DNA of 64,000 nt, from assembly GCA_031374115.1 (NCBI GenBank), contig JANMNO010000027.1:14896-78895 (forward strand), written 5' to 3'. Numbering within the stretch: position 1 is the first letter of the stretch; each line of letters opens with the position of its first letter. Of the stretch, positions 1 through 8,674 are shown one piece after another. The notes beneath the pieces were generated by a model, which was not told where the DNA came from, made no database searches, and saw nothing but the letters and a program-made list of their open reading frames with translations. The DNA comes from JAKFWF01 sp031374115 (GTDB lineage Bacteria > Pseudomonadota > Alphaproteobacteria > Rhizobiales > Hyphomicrobiaceae). Position numbers and translations under genes: made by a program.

Positions 1-137
1 TATACAACCAAGTGCGGCGGCAATTTTTCCCCGCCGATGCGCCGGTTTCCACCGTGGTAGAAGTAAGCGGCATGCTGCCGGTCGCGGATATTCTCGTCGA
101 AGTCGAGGCCACCGCCTATTTGCCGCTCAAAAGCTAA
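1..137 (+). CDS. RidA/YjgF-family protein, C-terminal fragment
   Basis: The window opens inside a reading frame (first full codon at 3) that ends with TAA at 135-137. The visible 44 residues show the C-terminal RidA pattern: a hydrophobic strand VSTVVEVSG followed by ILVEVEATAYL, as in the last two strands of the YjgF/RidA fold. RidA proteins are small trimeric enamine/imine deaminases that clear reactive 2-aminoacrylate; many paralogues have other imine or lactam substrates. The N-terminus lies outside the window, so length, start and subfamily cannot be judged. It converges on the creatininase-family gene with 3 bases between the stop codons. Confidence 0.7.
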   Translation, partial: YNQVRRQFFPADAPVSTVVEVSGMLPVADILVEVEATAYLPLKS

Positions 138-140
138 TGT

Positions 141-929
141 TCAGGCCAGTCGATCAAGCCGGAACGTCTCGACGTCGCGCAGCAACTTGATGAACTCGAG
201 AGCCTGGAATTCGGCGGTTGCGCGGCCCTTTTCAGCCGTGCCTTTCGAGGCATCGCCAGCTGCCCCCGACGCGTGCAAGTCCTGCGCGATCCAGGCAAAA
301 GCGTTAAAGCCGGTCGGCCGCAGAATGTCGAATTCCTTCGCGATTTCAATTGTTGCCGGGGCAAAATCCGCGGCCAGATCCATATGCACGAGCTCGGGCC
401 GGAAATGCAGCATCAACGACGTCTCGATGTCACCGGCATGAATGCCCACCACCGCCTCCCGATCGGTGAAAAGTCCCGCCGGAATGCCAAGCCGCCGCCA
501 CGCTGCCGATACAACCAGCATCTGCAGCCGTACCCTCAACTCGCGCGCGACGATGCTCAGAATATCGACGTTACCGCCATGCGAATTGATGAACACCAGC
601 TTGCGCAAGCCGGCGCGATGAACCGCCTCGCCGACCTCCGTCCAGGCGCGGATCGCCGTTTCCGCCGTGAGCGTGATCGTGCCGGGCGACCGCAGATGCT
701 CGTTCGATTTGCCGATCGCCTGGGTCGGCAGCACCAGGATCGTCAAATCATCGGGCAGCCGCTGCAGCACTTCGGCAATCATCCCGTCTGCAATCATGGT
801 ATCGACGCCAACCGGCAGATGTGGACCGTGCTGCTCGGTGGCCGCGACCGGCACGACGGCGATGGTCCGCTCCGCATCGAGGCCCGCGAAATCCGTAGTT
901 TTTAGCTCGTTCCAATAAAACTTGCGCAT
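141..929 (-). CDS. Creatininase-family amidohydrolase
   Basis: A 262-residue protein of the creatininase/creatinine amidohydrolase fold, which hydrolyses cyclic or linear amides with two metal ions; family members include creatininase, the formamide hydrolase ArfB and the mycofactocin peptidase MftE. Visible metal-site motifs are EQHGPHLP followed by an Asp, NSHGGN, and HAGDIETS. I chose the ATG at 929 (MRKFYWNEL) rather than the in-frame start at 974 because AGGA lies 8 bases before it. The gene is divergent from the small secreted protein, leaving about 120 bases for promoters, and converges on the RidA fragment. Nothing nearby fixes the substrate, so it should not be called a true creatininase. 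Confidence 0.85.
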   Translation of the reverse strand: MRKFYWNELKTTDFAGLDAERTIAVVPVAATEQHGPHLPVGVDTMIADGMIAEVLQRLPDDLTILVLPTQAIGKSNEHLRSPGTITLTAETAIRAWTEVGEAVHRAGLRKLVFINSHGGNVDILSIVARELRVRLQMLVVSAAWRRLGIPAGLFTDREAVVGIHAGDIETSLMLHFRPELVHMDLAADFAPATIEIAKEFDILRPTGFNAFAWIAQDLHASGAAGDASKGTAEKGRATAEFQALEFIKLLRDVETFRLDRLA

Positions 930-1047
930 AAGAAGTCCTAAAGCCCTGGCGTCGCCTTGTTTCACTCTCCCCATTGCATCGCGCCTTGCAACCCTCTTCT
1001 ATGGAACTCGTGGGCGGGGAAAGCCGATCCGATATGGAGTAAGCGAT

Positions 1048-1476
1048 TTGCGATTTAAAGTTATCTTGGCGGCCTTGACAGCTTCGCTATCCGGGCCGGC
1101 GCTCACAACCGCGTCCGCGTCCGAAGCTGCGACTGGATTTGCCTGCATGTTCAGGGCCGGAACCACGTTGTCGTACACGAACTCCAAGTTCAAACGCGCT
1201 GTGGCCAAGCCCCTCGCCTTTGAAATTGCGTCGATCGATCTGGCGAGCCAGAAAGCAGAACTCGTCACATCGAAAGGCCGGGGCGAGGTAAAGATCGTGC
1301 GCGCGCTCAATGCCAATCACTATCTCGAGGTCGTCGCCGAAGGCTTCCTCAACATCACCACGATTTATGACCTGGACGCCAAGGCCAAAGCGCACCCGGC
1401 AGTCCACTCACGTCATTTCGGCTTGTTCGGAGAGCCCGTCGTCGCCCAATATCAAGGCTTCTGCACGTCGAAGTGA
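1048..1476 (+). CDS. Small secreted protein of unknown function
   Basis: About 142 residues. I place the start at the TTG at 1048 because GGAG sits at 1036-1039, eight bases upstream, and because the protein then begins with a good signal peptide: basic LRFK, a hydrophobic run, then Ala/Ser-rich residues ending near ASASEA. The frame is open back to 922, but that part looks like non-coding sequence. The mature part (about 115 residues) is beta-rich with two cysteines, near the new N-terminus (FACMF) and at the C-terminus (GFCTSK), which could form a disulfide. I do not recognise the family. The next gene starts 26 bases downstream on the same strand. Confidence 0.6.
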   Translation: MRFKVILAALTASLSGPALTTASASEAATGFACMFRAGTTLSYTNSKFKRAVAKPLAFEIASIDLASQKAELVTSKGRGEVKIVRALNANHYLEVVAEGFLNITTIYDLDAKAKAHPAVHSRHFGLFGEPVVAQYQGFCTSK

Positions 1477-1502
1477 TCGGCACCGAAGGGAACGGCAACG
1501 CC

Positions 1503-3446
1503 ATGTTGAAGAAGCTGCTGATTGCCAATCGCGGTGAGATCGCCTGCCGGATCATCCGTACTGCGCAGGACCTCGGAATAGCAACAGTTGCGGTCTATTC
1601 CGATGCCGATGCGAAGGCGCTGCACGTTCGGCATGCGGATGAGGCCGTGCATATCGGGCCTTCACCTGCATTGCAAAGTTATCTCGCGATCGACAAGATC
1701 ATCGCGGCCGCAAACGCGACGGGTGCCGGTGCCATTCACCCCGGCTACGGATTTCTTTCCGAAAATGCAGACTTTGCGGATGCGGTCGCCAGGGCTGGCA
1801 TCATTTTCGTTGGACCGACTGGCGATGCCATGCGCGCACTGGGTGGCAAGGCCGCTGCCAAGGAGATTGCCATCAAGGCCGGCGTACCCGTCGTTCCCGG
1901 CTACCAGGGTGCTGCCCAAGATTTGAAAACGTTGAAGGCCGAAGCCAAGCGCATCGGCTATCCGGTGATGATCAAGGCGGTTGCCGGCGGCGGCGGTCGT
2001 GGTATGCGACGTGTCGACGGCGAGGCCGAGTTCGGGGGTCACCTGGAAAGTGCGCAACGCGAAGCGCAATCGGCTTTCGGCAATGCCATCATGCTCGTTG
2101 AAAAGCTCGTCGTTGCGCCGCGTCATATCGAGGTGCAGGTGTTCGGCGACAATCACGGCAACGTCGTGCACCTGTTCGAGCGTGACTGCTCGCTGCAACG
2201 CCGAAACCAAAAAGTGATCGAGGAGGCCCCGGCTCCCGGCATGAGTGCGGAGTTGCGTGAGAAGATCTGCGGCGCGGCTGTCAAGCTTGCCAAGTCGGTC
2301 GGCTATCGCGGTGCCGGAACGGTGGAGTTCCTTGTCGAAGGCGGCCGGCTTACCGGCGATGCGCCCTGGTATTTCATTGAGATGAATACGCGATTGCAAG
2401 TCGAGCACCCGGTGACCGAGGAAATCACCGGCCTCGATCTCGTCGAGTGGCAACTGCGTGTGGCCGCCGGTGAGAAACTGCCGCTCAAGCAGTCCGACAT
2501 TCAAATGCACGGTCATGCCATCGAAGGCCGGTTGTGTGCCGAAGATCCCGCGCGGGATTTTATGCCAAGCGTTGGACGGATCGACCTGTTCTCCCCTACC
2601 GAGCACGACGGCTTGCGGCTCGAAACCGGGATCGAGACTGGGGCGGAGATTTCGCCGTACTACGACTCGATGATTGCCAAGTTGATCGGCACAGGAGCAG
2701 ATCGCGAGACGGCAATCGATATTCTGATCACCGGCCTCGAAGAGCTCGAAGTACTGGGACCCAAGACCAATGCTGCTTTTCTGACGCGACTGCTCGAACA
2801 TTCCGACGTCGTCGATGCTATATTGGACACCGGGTTCATCGCGCGCGAAATCGAGCGCCTGACCAGCGTGGATGGCCAAGAGCTCAAACGCGGTATCGGT
2901 GCAGCCGTCGTGCAGTTGCTGGCTAAACGCCGGGCCGCGCTGATGCACGACAGCGATGCCGACCCTTGGGGCTCCACCGATGCCTTTCAACTTGGACCAA
3001 AGCGGCGCCAATCTATCCCGGTATTGGTCGACGGCGCGCCGCGCGCTGCGCAAATCGAATGGGTCGAGCCAGGGGTCGTGATGGTCGAGGGCGACAGTGC
3101 GCACCGCCTCGATGAGGATCTGTTTTCAACTTACGCTGGTGAGCGTGCTTACGCTTGGTCTGAGAATGTGCGTTATGCCGTGGCGTGGCCAACCTATGAT
3201 ATCGATGCCATAGCCGATGGCGGCAGCCTCGATATCATTCGCGCGCCGATCAACGGGCGGCTTGCCAAGATACTGGTCTGCGAAGGTCAGGCGGTCACGA
3301 AGGGCGACAAGGTCGCCATCGTGGAAGCCATGAAGATGGAACACATACTGCACGCCGCACGCGACGGCACAATTGCCCGGATCTGCGCCAAGGAAGGCGC
3401 GCAACTGACGCAAGGTACGCTGATCGCCTCTCTCGCGGAGATCTGA
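1503..3446 (+). CDS. Acyl-CoA carboxylase alpha subunit (biotin carboxylase plus biotin carrier)
   Basis: A 647-residue subunit of the acetyl/propionyl/3-methylcrotonyl-CoA carboxylase type. It carboxylates its own biotin with ATP and bicarbonate, and a beta subunit then passes the carboxyl to an acyl-CoA. Order: biotin carboxylase domain (about 1-445) starting KKLLIANRGEIACRI, with the ATP-grasp glycine loop GGGGRGM and EMNTRLQVEHPVTE; a linker; and a C-terminal biotinyl domain with EAMKMEH, biotinylated lysine K611. Start at 1503 follows a GAAGGGA ribosome site. No carboxyltransferase beta subunit is visible, so the acyl substrate cannot be assigned. The stop is 3 bases before the permease start, suggesting co-translation. 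Confidence 0.93.
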   Translation: MLKKLLIANRGEIACRIIRTAQDLGIATVAVYSDADAKALHVRHADEAVHIGPSPALQSYLAIDKIIAAANATGAGAIHPGYGFLSENADFADAVARAGIIFVGPTGDAMRALGGKAAAKEIAIKAGVPVVPGYQGAAQDLKTLKAEAKRIGYPVMIKAVAGGGGRGMRRVDGEAEFGGHLESAQREAQSAFGNAIMLVEKLVVAPRHIEVQVFGDNHGNVVHLFERDCSLQRRNQKVIEEAPAPGMSAELREKICGAAVKLAKSVGYRGAGTVEFLVEGGRLTGDAPWYFIEMNTRLQVEHPVTEEITGLDLVEWQLRVAAGEKLPLKQSDIQMHGHAIEGRLCAEDPARDFMPSVGRIDLFSPTEHDGLRLETGIETGAEISPYYDSMIAKLIGTGADRETAIDILITGLEELEVLGPKTNAAFLTRLLEHSDVVDAILDTGFIAREIERLTSVDGQELKRGIGAAVVQLLAKRRAALMHDSDADPWGSTDAFQLGPKRRQSIPVLVDGAPRAAQIEWVEPGVVMVEGDSAHRLDEDLFSTYAGERAYAWSENVRYAVAWPTYDIDAIADGGSLDIIRAPINGRLAKILVCEGQAVTKGDKVAIVEAMKMEHILHAARDGTIARICAKEGAQLTQGTLIASLAEI

Positions 3447-3449
3447 ACC

Positions 3450-4337
3450 GTGTCGCGTTTCGATACCCCGGCCATCGAATTGCCAGTCGGTGCGACGCGG
3501 GGCTGGCGCGTCGGTGCGCTGGTTACGCCGGCCACCCTGTTCGTGGCGATCGGGCTGCTGATCCCGGTCGCGATCCTGTTTCGCTATAGCTTGAACGCGT
3601 TCGTGCCCGGCAAATTCATGGTCGAGGCGTTGACGCTCGACAACTACGTGCGCTTCTTTACCGACCCGTTTTATCTGAATATCTTGTGGCGCACATCGCG
3701 CGTCGCTTTCATTACGACGCTGATCTGCCTGATCCTCGGATTCCCGCTCGCCTACGTTTTGGCGCGCATGCAATCGAGTTGGAAAAACCTGATCGTGATG
3801 CTGGTGGTGCTGCCACTGTTTGTCGGCAATGCGGTCCGCGCAGCCGGATGGATGGTGGCGTTCGGATCGAAGGGATTTATCAACGCCGGTCTGATGGGCG
3901 CGGGCGTCATCTCGACGCCGATCGAGATCATGTACACGGAACTTGCCGTTATCATCGGAATCGCCGCCGTCAATCTGCCATTCATGGTGTTGACGCTCAG
4001 TAGCGTGATCGAGGGTATCGATCGCGCGGTCGAGGAAGCAGCCTTCAGCCTGGGCGCCAATCCGTGGGCGATGTTCCAGCGCGTGCTGGTGCCGCTCGCT
4101 ATGCCGGGGATCCTCGCGGGCACGATCCTGACATTCATCCTGGCGATGAACGCCTACGCGACGCCGGTGCTGCTCGGTGGCCCAAAGTTCCAGACCATGG
4201 GCCCGCTCGTCTACAATCAGTTCGCGCAGCAGAACAACTGGCCATTCGGTGCCGCGATCTCCTTCATCCTGATGGCGGCCACGCTGATCCTGACGGCTGC
4301 AGCAAACATCCTCATTCAACTGAGATATCGGCGCTGA
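3450..4337 (+). CDS. ABC transporter permease, spermidine/putrescine (PotB) type, without partners
   Basis: A 295-residue inner-membrane protein with about six transmembrane segments and the EAA loop of importer permeases (EEAAFSLGANPWAMFQRVL, near residues 190-210), which docks the ATPase. The family pattern is that of PotB/PotH permeases for polyamines and similar compounds. GTG start, 3 bases after the carboxylase stop, with GGAG just upstream in the carboxylase end. These importers normally need a second permease, an ATPase and a binding protein; none lies within several kilobases, and the next gene is an unrelated hydrolase. It is either served by genes elsewhere or is the remnant of a broken operon. 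Confidence 0.85.
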   Translation: MSRFDTPAIELPVGATRGWRVGALVTPATLFVAIGLLIPVAILFRYSLNAFVPGKFMVEALTLDNYVRFFTDPFYLNILWRTSRVAFITTLICLILGFPLAYVLARMQSSWKNLIVMLVVLPLFVGNAVRAAGWMVAFGSKGFINAGLMGAGVISTPIEIMYTELAVIIGIAAVNLPFMVLTLSSVIEGIDRAVEEAAFSLGANPWAMFQRVLVPLAMPGILAGTILTFILAMNAYATPVLLGGPKFQTMGPLVYNQFAQQNNWPFGAAISFILMAATLILTAAANILIQLRYRR

Positions 4338-4506
4338 CCGTTTGCGCGCCCTCGCTAGCCGGAGCAGCTGCCACGCGCGGCAAGCATGCAAAGGCTGCTT
4401 GCTGCAGTTCTCATCTGGTGTGATCATTGCCGCCGCGTAACTCGATGCACGCGAACATAAAACGATCTGACGCAACGTCGTCATGAAGTCGAACCGGAGG
4501 AAACCC

Positions 4507-5805
4507 ATGCGATCAAGGTTGATGGCGCTGCCGGCGATTGCCGCACTCGCATTCTCAACATCCATTGCTGCCGATGCGCGCTCGCCGCGCGTAAATCCGC
4601 TCGTCAAGGGAACGCCCGAACAGGTAGGTATGTCGGCGCCGCGACTGGCCAAAATCACCCAGGCCCTGAATAAGGAAATCGCCGACAAGAAACTGCCGGG
4701 CGCTGTCGTGATGGTCGCGCGGCGTGGCAAGATTGTTTACCAGAATACTTTCGGCGCGCTCTCGCCCGAGCGCGACAAGCCGATGCCAATGGATGCGATC
4801 TTCCGCATCTACTCGATGACCAAGCCGCTGATGTCGGTCGGGCTAATGACGCTGGTAGAAGATGGCCGTGTGCAACTGACCGATCCGGTTTCGAAGTTTC
4901 TGCCGGCGTTCAAGGACATGAAGGTTGCGACCGCATCGGGCGAAGTTGCAGTCGACCGTCAGATGACGATCCAGGATATTCTGCGCCACACGGCGGGCCT
5001 GCCGTACGGCGAGATCACCAAAAACGAGAAAGTGAAAGAGGCTCTTATCCAGGCCGGTATCGTCAAGAAAGATAAAGAGTTCGATAGCCGCGACATGACT
5101 GGAGAGGAGCAGGTCGCGCGGCTGGCGAAGGTGCCCCTGATCCAGCAGCCAGGTACAACGTGGGAATACAGTCTCGCCGTCGACGTACAAGGTCGCGTGA
5201 TCGAGGCGGTGACCGGCAAGCGTGCCGGCGACTATCTCGATGAACGGATTTTCCGCCCGCTCAGGATGGTCGACACCGGGTTCTGGGTGCCGGAAGCGAA
5301 GAGCAACCGCATCGCCGGCGGATTTGCCAAGGATCCGGCAAGCGGCAACACCTATCCGTTGATCGACGTCAGCAAACAGCCGGGCAACGACTCCGGCGGC
5401 GCAGGTGGGGTATCGACCGCCAACGACTACTTGCGCTTTACCCAAATGCTGCTCAACGGTGGCGCGCTCGAAGGTGCACGCATCCTTGCGCCATCGACGG
5501 TGAAGTTGATGACATCGGACCACCTCGCGGGCGTGGCGAGCAATCCGCAAATGCCGGGCGAACTTCTGCTCGGCTCAAAGGGCTACACCTTCGGCCTTGG
5601 GTTCGCAGTGCGGATGGCCGACGGCATCGCGGGTGTGCCAGGTTCGGCCGGCGACTACATGTGGGCAGGCTACGCTGGCACGTACTTCTGGGTGGATCCG
5701 GTGGAGGAGATCGTCGCAGTCTACATGACGCAAGCGCCCAGCCCGGTCCGCGCGTCATATCGCAAGTTGATCAAGCAGCTGGTCTATCAGGCGATCGTGC
5801 AATGA
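4507..5805 (+). CDS. Exported serine hydrolase, class C beta-lactamase/EstB family
   Basis: A 432-residue protein of the beta-lactamase-fold esterase family. Start at 4507 follows GGAGGAAA at 4496-4503. Signal peptide MRSRLMALPAIAALAFSTSI, with likely cleavage near ADARS. Nucleophile motif SMTK (S-x-x-K) with surrounding FRIYSMTKPLMSVGLM, second motif YSLAVD, HTAGLPYG between them, and a Gly-rich GGAGGVST segment later. These are features of EstB-like carboxylesterases and of penicillin-binding-like hydrolases. Substrate unknown; a resistance role should not be assumed, because these proteins usually hydrolyse esters. It converges on the GhrA-like gene with 31 bases between. Confidence 0.88.
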   Translation: MRSRLMALPAIAALAFSTSIAADARSPRVNPLVKGTPEQVGMSAPRLAKITQALNKEIADKKLPGAVVMVARRGKIVYQNTFGALSPERDKPMPMDAIFRIYSMTKPLMSVGLMTLVEDGRVQLTDPVSKFLPAFKDMKVATASGEVAVDRQMTIQDILRHTAGLPYGEITKNEKVKEALIQAGIVKKDKEFDSRDMTGEEQVARLAKVPLIQQPGTTWEYSLAVDVQGRVIEAVTGKRAGDYLDERIFRPLRMVDTGFWVPEAKSNRIAGGFAKDPASGNTYPLIDVSKQPGNDSGGAGGVSTANDYLRFTQMLLNGGALEGARILAPSTVKLMTSDHLAGVASNPQMPGELLLGSKGYTFGLGFAVRMADGIAGVPGSAGDYMWAGYAGTYFWVDPVEEIVAVYMTQAPSPVRASYRKLIKQLVYQAIVQ

Positions 5806-5836
5806 TTTGGCGGGGGGCGGCGCACGATTTGCCGCC

Positions 5837-6775
5837 TCAATAGCCGCGTGCCCGATCGACGAGATTTGGCAACGGCTCGCCGCGTTTTTTGCGATTGACC
5901 TGTTCGATCAGGTAACGGGCGATCGCGCCCGGATCACTTTCTGCCGCAATGTGCGGGGTCAGAACAACGCGCGGATGTGCCCAAACCGGGCTCGTGACGG
6001 GCAGAGGCTCGGTCGAGAATACATCAAGGGACGCCGCGTAAAGCGTGCCCGCATCGAGGCAACGCACAATGTCGTCTTCGATTTGCAATCCGCCGCGACC
6101 GGCGTTGATCAGTACCGGACCGGGCAAGATCTTTGGGCGTCGAAGCTTGGCCAGCAGCTGCGCATTTATGAGCCCGCGCGTGGCCGGAGTGAGTGGCAGA
6201 AGCGCGACGAGAATATCGGTCGCGGCAAGAAATCCATCTAGGCCTTTCTCGCCTGCAAAGCAGGCTACGCCCTCGACCTTGCGCTCGGTGCGCGTCCAGC
6301 CGTTCAGCTTATAGCCCAGCGGTTCCAGCGCCTTGGCGCATGCCTGACCAAGGACGCCCAGTCCCATGATGCCAACGGTCAGTTCGTGCGCGGCAGGTTC
6401 CGGCAGATATTGCCAGTTCCTGTCACGCTGCTGGTCGCGCAGTTCGATCATGCGGCGATGATGATAGAGCACATTGGCGGCAACGAACGACACCATGCGA
6501 CTGGTCAAGTCACCGTCGACGAACCGCACCACCGAAACATCCGGCAGGGCGGGATCTTTCATCAGATGGTCGACGCCGGCGCCAACCGATACGATGAGCT
6601 CGAGGTTCGGCAACTTTGCCAATTCGCCGGGAGGAGGTCCCCAAGCGAGCGCATAGCGAATGTGTCCGAAATTGCCCGTTTCCGGCCAGATCCGAAAATC
6701 GAACTTCGGGTCGGCCGCGCGAATGCCATCGGCGAAGGTATCGCTGCGCGCCGTTCCAATTATGAGTGTCGTCAT
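5837..6775 (-). CDS. Glyoxylate/hydroxypyruvate reductase A-like D-2-hydroxyacid dehydrogenase
   Basis: A 312-residue NAD(P)-dependent dehydrogenase of the GhrA branch. Rossmann motif GIMGLGVLGQACAKAL near the middle, then the catalytic set: Arg in NAGRGG, Glu in FSTEP, and His in TPHIAAES. GhrA reduces glyoxylate and hydroxypyruvate. I chose the ATG at 6775; the frame is open further upstream, but that part overlaps the yejF end out of frame. The start is 16 bases after the yejF stop, so it is probably the last gene of the peptide transporter operon. Why a 2-ketoacid reductase is tied to a peptide importer is unclear. Confidence 0.88.
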   Translation of the reverse strand: MTTLIIGTARSDTFADGIRAADPKFDFRIWPETGNFGHIRYALAWGPPPGELAKLPNLELIVSVGAGVDHLMKDPALPDVSVVRFVDGDLTSRMVSFVAANVLYHHRRMIELRDQQRDRNWQYLPEPAAHELTVGIMGLGVLGQACAKALEPLGYKLNGWTRTERKVEGVACFAGEKGLDGFLAATDILVALLPLTPATRGLINAQLLAKLRRPKILPGPVLINAGRGGLQIEDDIVRCLDAGTLYAASLDVFSTEPLPVTSPVWAHPRVVLTPHIAAESDPGAIARYLIEQVNRKKRGEPLPNLVDRARGY

Positions 6776-6791
6776 CGCGGTTCCGTCCTGC

Positions 6792-8435
6792 TCAGCTGGC
6801 GACCGCTGCGCGATGTGCGACCTTGAGGTCGAATGCCGCCGCCAGCAGGGCCTTCGTATAGTCGGTCTTCGGCGTCTCGAAAATTGCCTGCGCGGCACCC
6901 TCCTCGACGACCTTGCCGTTGCGCAGCACGATGACATAGTTGCAAAGCGCGCGCACTACCTTCAGATCGTGACTGATGAAGAGGTAGCTCAAGTCGCGCT
7001 TTAGTTGCAGGCCACGCAGCAGATCGACGATTTGCGCCTGCACGCTCATGTCGAGCGCGCTCGTCGGTTCGTCGAGCATGATGAACTTCGGCTCCAGCAC
7101 CATGGCGCGCGCAACGGCGATACGCTGGCGCTGGCCGCCAGAGAACTCGTGCGGATAGCGATCCTGCGTTTCCGGGTCGAGGCCGACCTCCTGCAAAGCC
7201 TGGCTTACGCGTGCGCGGCGTTGCTGCTCGCTGAGCGACTTATCCTGAATGAGCAAACCTTCTTCGATGATCTGGCTGACCGACAACCGGGGTGACAGCG
7301 ATCCGAACGGATCTTGAAACACGATCTGCATCTCGCGCCGCAGCGGTCGCATCTTATTGGTGTCGTAGCCGTCAATACGATTGCCCAGATAAAGGATCGG
7401 CCCGTTCGATGAGATCAGCCGCAGTATCGCCAATCCGAGTGTGGTCTTGCCCGACCCGCTTTCGCCGACGACGCCGACGGTTTGTCCCGCGCGAAGTTTT
7501 AACGAGACACCGTCAACGGCCTTCACGTGATCGACGGTTCTGCGCAAGAACCCCTTCCTGATCGGAAACCAGACCTTCAAATCCTGGGTCTCGACAACGA
7601 CCGGCGCACTGTCGTCGGGGCGCGGCGGGCGGCCTTTCGGTTCGGCGGCAACGAGATGCTGCGTGTAGGGATGTTTCGGTTTGGTGAAGACCTGCTCGGC
7701 CAGCCCTTCCTCGACGATCTCGCCCGCCTTCATCACGTAGACGCGCTGCGCCATCTTGCGAACGATGCCTAGATCATGCGTGATCAACAGCATCGCCATG
7801 CCCATTTCGGACTGCAGCTTCTTGAGCAGCTCAAGGATCTGTGCCTGGATCGTGACGTCGAGTGCGGTCGTGGGTTCATCGGCGATAAGCAGATCGGGCT
7901 CGTTGGCGAGCGCCATTGCGATCATCACGCGCTGGCGTTGGCCGCCTGACAGTTGGTGGGGATAGGCAGCCAATCGCTTTTCGGGCTCGCGGATACCGAC
8001 TTTCTGCAACAGATCAATTGTCAGCGCGCGGGCGCTGGCGCCATCGATGCCGCGATGGATCTGCACGATCTCAGATACCTGTTGCTCAATCGTATGCAAC
8101 GGATTGAGCGACGTCATCGGCTCTTGGAAAATGATCGAAATCCGCTTGCCGCGGATCGCGCGCATGTCGTCTTCCGTGGCGTTGAGCAGATTGCGGCCTT
8201 CGAAGTAGATTTCGCCGCTCGGATGCGATGCGGCCGGATAGTTCAGCAGTCGCAGAATCGACAACGCCGACACGGTTTTGCCGGAACCCGATTCACCGAC
8301 CAGCGCCACCGTCTCGCCAGGCGCGATGTTGAACGACACGTTCTTGACCGCGAGGCTCGTCGTCTGCCCGGCACGAAACGCGACTGACAAGTTGCGCACC
8401 TGCACCAAGACCTCGGAAGATGTGGGAGTGGTCAT
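6792..8435 (-). CDS. yejF: Peptide/microcin C ABC transporter, duplicated ATPase (YejF)
   Basis: A 547-residue ATPase with two complete nucleotide-binding domains, energising the YejBE membrane pair. The first half has Walker A GESGSGKTVS, signature LSGGQRQR and Walker B LLIADEPTTALD; the second has GESGSGKTTLG, FSGGQRQR and FIMLDEPTSALD. Each half carries the extra peptide-transporter tail motif (KHPYTQHL in the first, KTDYTKALL in the second). Length agrees with YejF (about 530-550). The ATG overlaps the stop of the small upstream gene as ATGA (8432-8435), so translation is coupled. In enterobacteria the Yej system imports microcin C and some peptides. Confidence 0.93.
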   Translation of the reverse strand: MTTPTSSEVLVQVRNLSVAFRAGQTTSLAVKNVSFNIAPGETVALVGESGSGKTVSALSILRLLNYPAASHPSGEIYFEGRNLLNATEDDMRAIRGKRISIIFQEPMTSLNPLHTIEQQVSEIVQIHRGIDGASARALTIDLLQKVGIREPEKRLAAYPHQLSGGQRQRVMIAMALANEPDLLIADEPTTALDVTIQAQILELLKKLQSEMGMAMLLITHDLGIVRKMAQRVYVMKAGEIVEEGLAEQVFTKPKHPYTQHLVAAEPKGRPPRPDDSAPVVVETQDLKVWFPIRKGFLRRTVDHVKAVDGVSLKLRAGQTVGVVGESGSGKTTLGLAILRLISSNGPILYLGNRIDGYDTNKMRPLRREMQIVFQDPFGSLSPRLSVSQIIEEGLLIQDKSLSEQQRRARVSQALQEVGLDPETQDRYPHEFSGGQRQRIAVARAMVLEPKFIMLDEPTSALDMSVQAQIVDLLRGLQLKRDLSYLFISHDLKVVRALCNYVIVLRNGKVVEEGAAQAIFETPKTDYTKALLAAAFDLKVAHRAAVAS

Positions 8436-8665
8436 CGATCGGATTCATCCCGCAGCTTCCTGATTTCAGAAACTGCATCGGCAGGGGTGGGATAGCCCCC
8501 CTTCGCGCTCCCCCAAAAATCGCGAAGTGCGCAGGGCGTTACAGCTCCAACTTCCATCTCCACTACTACGCCCACCATTTGTCCGCTCTCGATGCCACGC
8601 CGGAGTTCTTCCGGCAGTTTGTCGACGGGGAAGTGCTCGGTTACGATTTTTCTTATCTCTGTCAT
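8432..8665 (-). CDS. Small conserved-type protein inside the yej operon, antitoxin-like C-terminus
   Basis: A 77-residue acidic protein between yejE and yejF. It starts 9 bases after the yejE stop and its TGA overlaps the yejF ATG, which argues for a real translated gene. The N-terminal half contains LPEELRRGI and a hydrophobic VGVVVEMEV strand; the C-terminus is YPTPADAVSEIRKLRDESDR. Endings of the form E-I-R-x-L-R-D-E are common in small antitoxins found with PIN-type toxins, but no toxin gene is beside it. That likeness is from memory and weak. It has no signal peptide or membrane segment, so if it acts on the transporter it does so from the cytoplasm. Confidence 0.6.
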   Translation of the reverse strand: MTEIRKIVTEHFPVDKLPEELRRGIESGQMVGVVVEMEVGAVTPCALRDFWGSAKGGYPTPADAVSEIRKLRDESDR

Positions 8666-8674
8666 TGCTCAAGC

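Noticed and set aside
1662..3104. Open frame of 480 codons antisense to the carboxylase
   Set aside because: It is the shadow of a gene with clear biotin carboxylase motifs on the plus strand; its translation has no recognisable domain and no ribosome site.
4380..4402. GCAAGCA/TGCTTGC hairpin after the permease gene, considered as a terminator
   Set aside because: Nine-base loop, modest GC content and no T-run downstream.
3126..4730. Open frame of 534 codons antisense to the permease and neighbouring gaps
   Set aside because: Highly charged, His/Arg/Asp-rich translation typical of antisense frames in GC-rich genes; it crosses three unrelated plus-strand features.
4507..5805. Serine hydrolase as an antibiotic-resistance beta-lactamase
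   Set aside because: The motifs (SMTK, YSLAVD) fit the EstB-like esterase group; nothing indicates class C activity.
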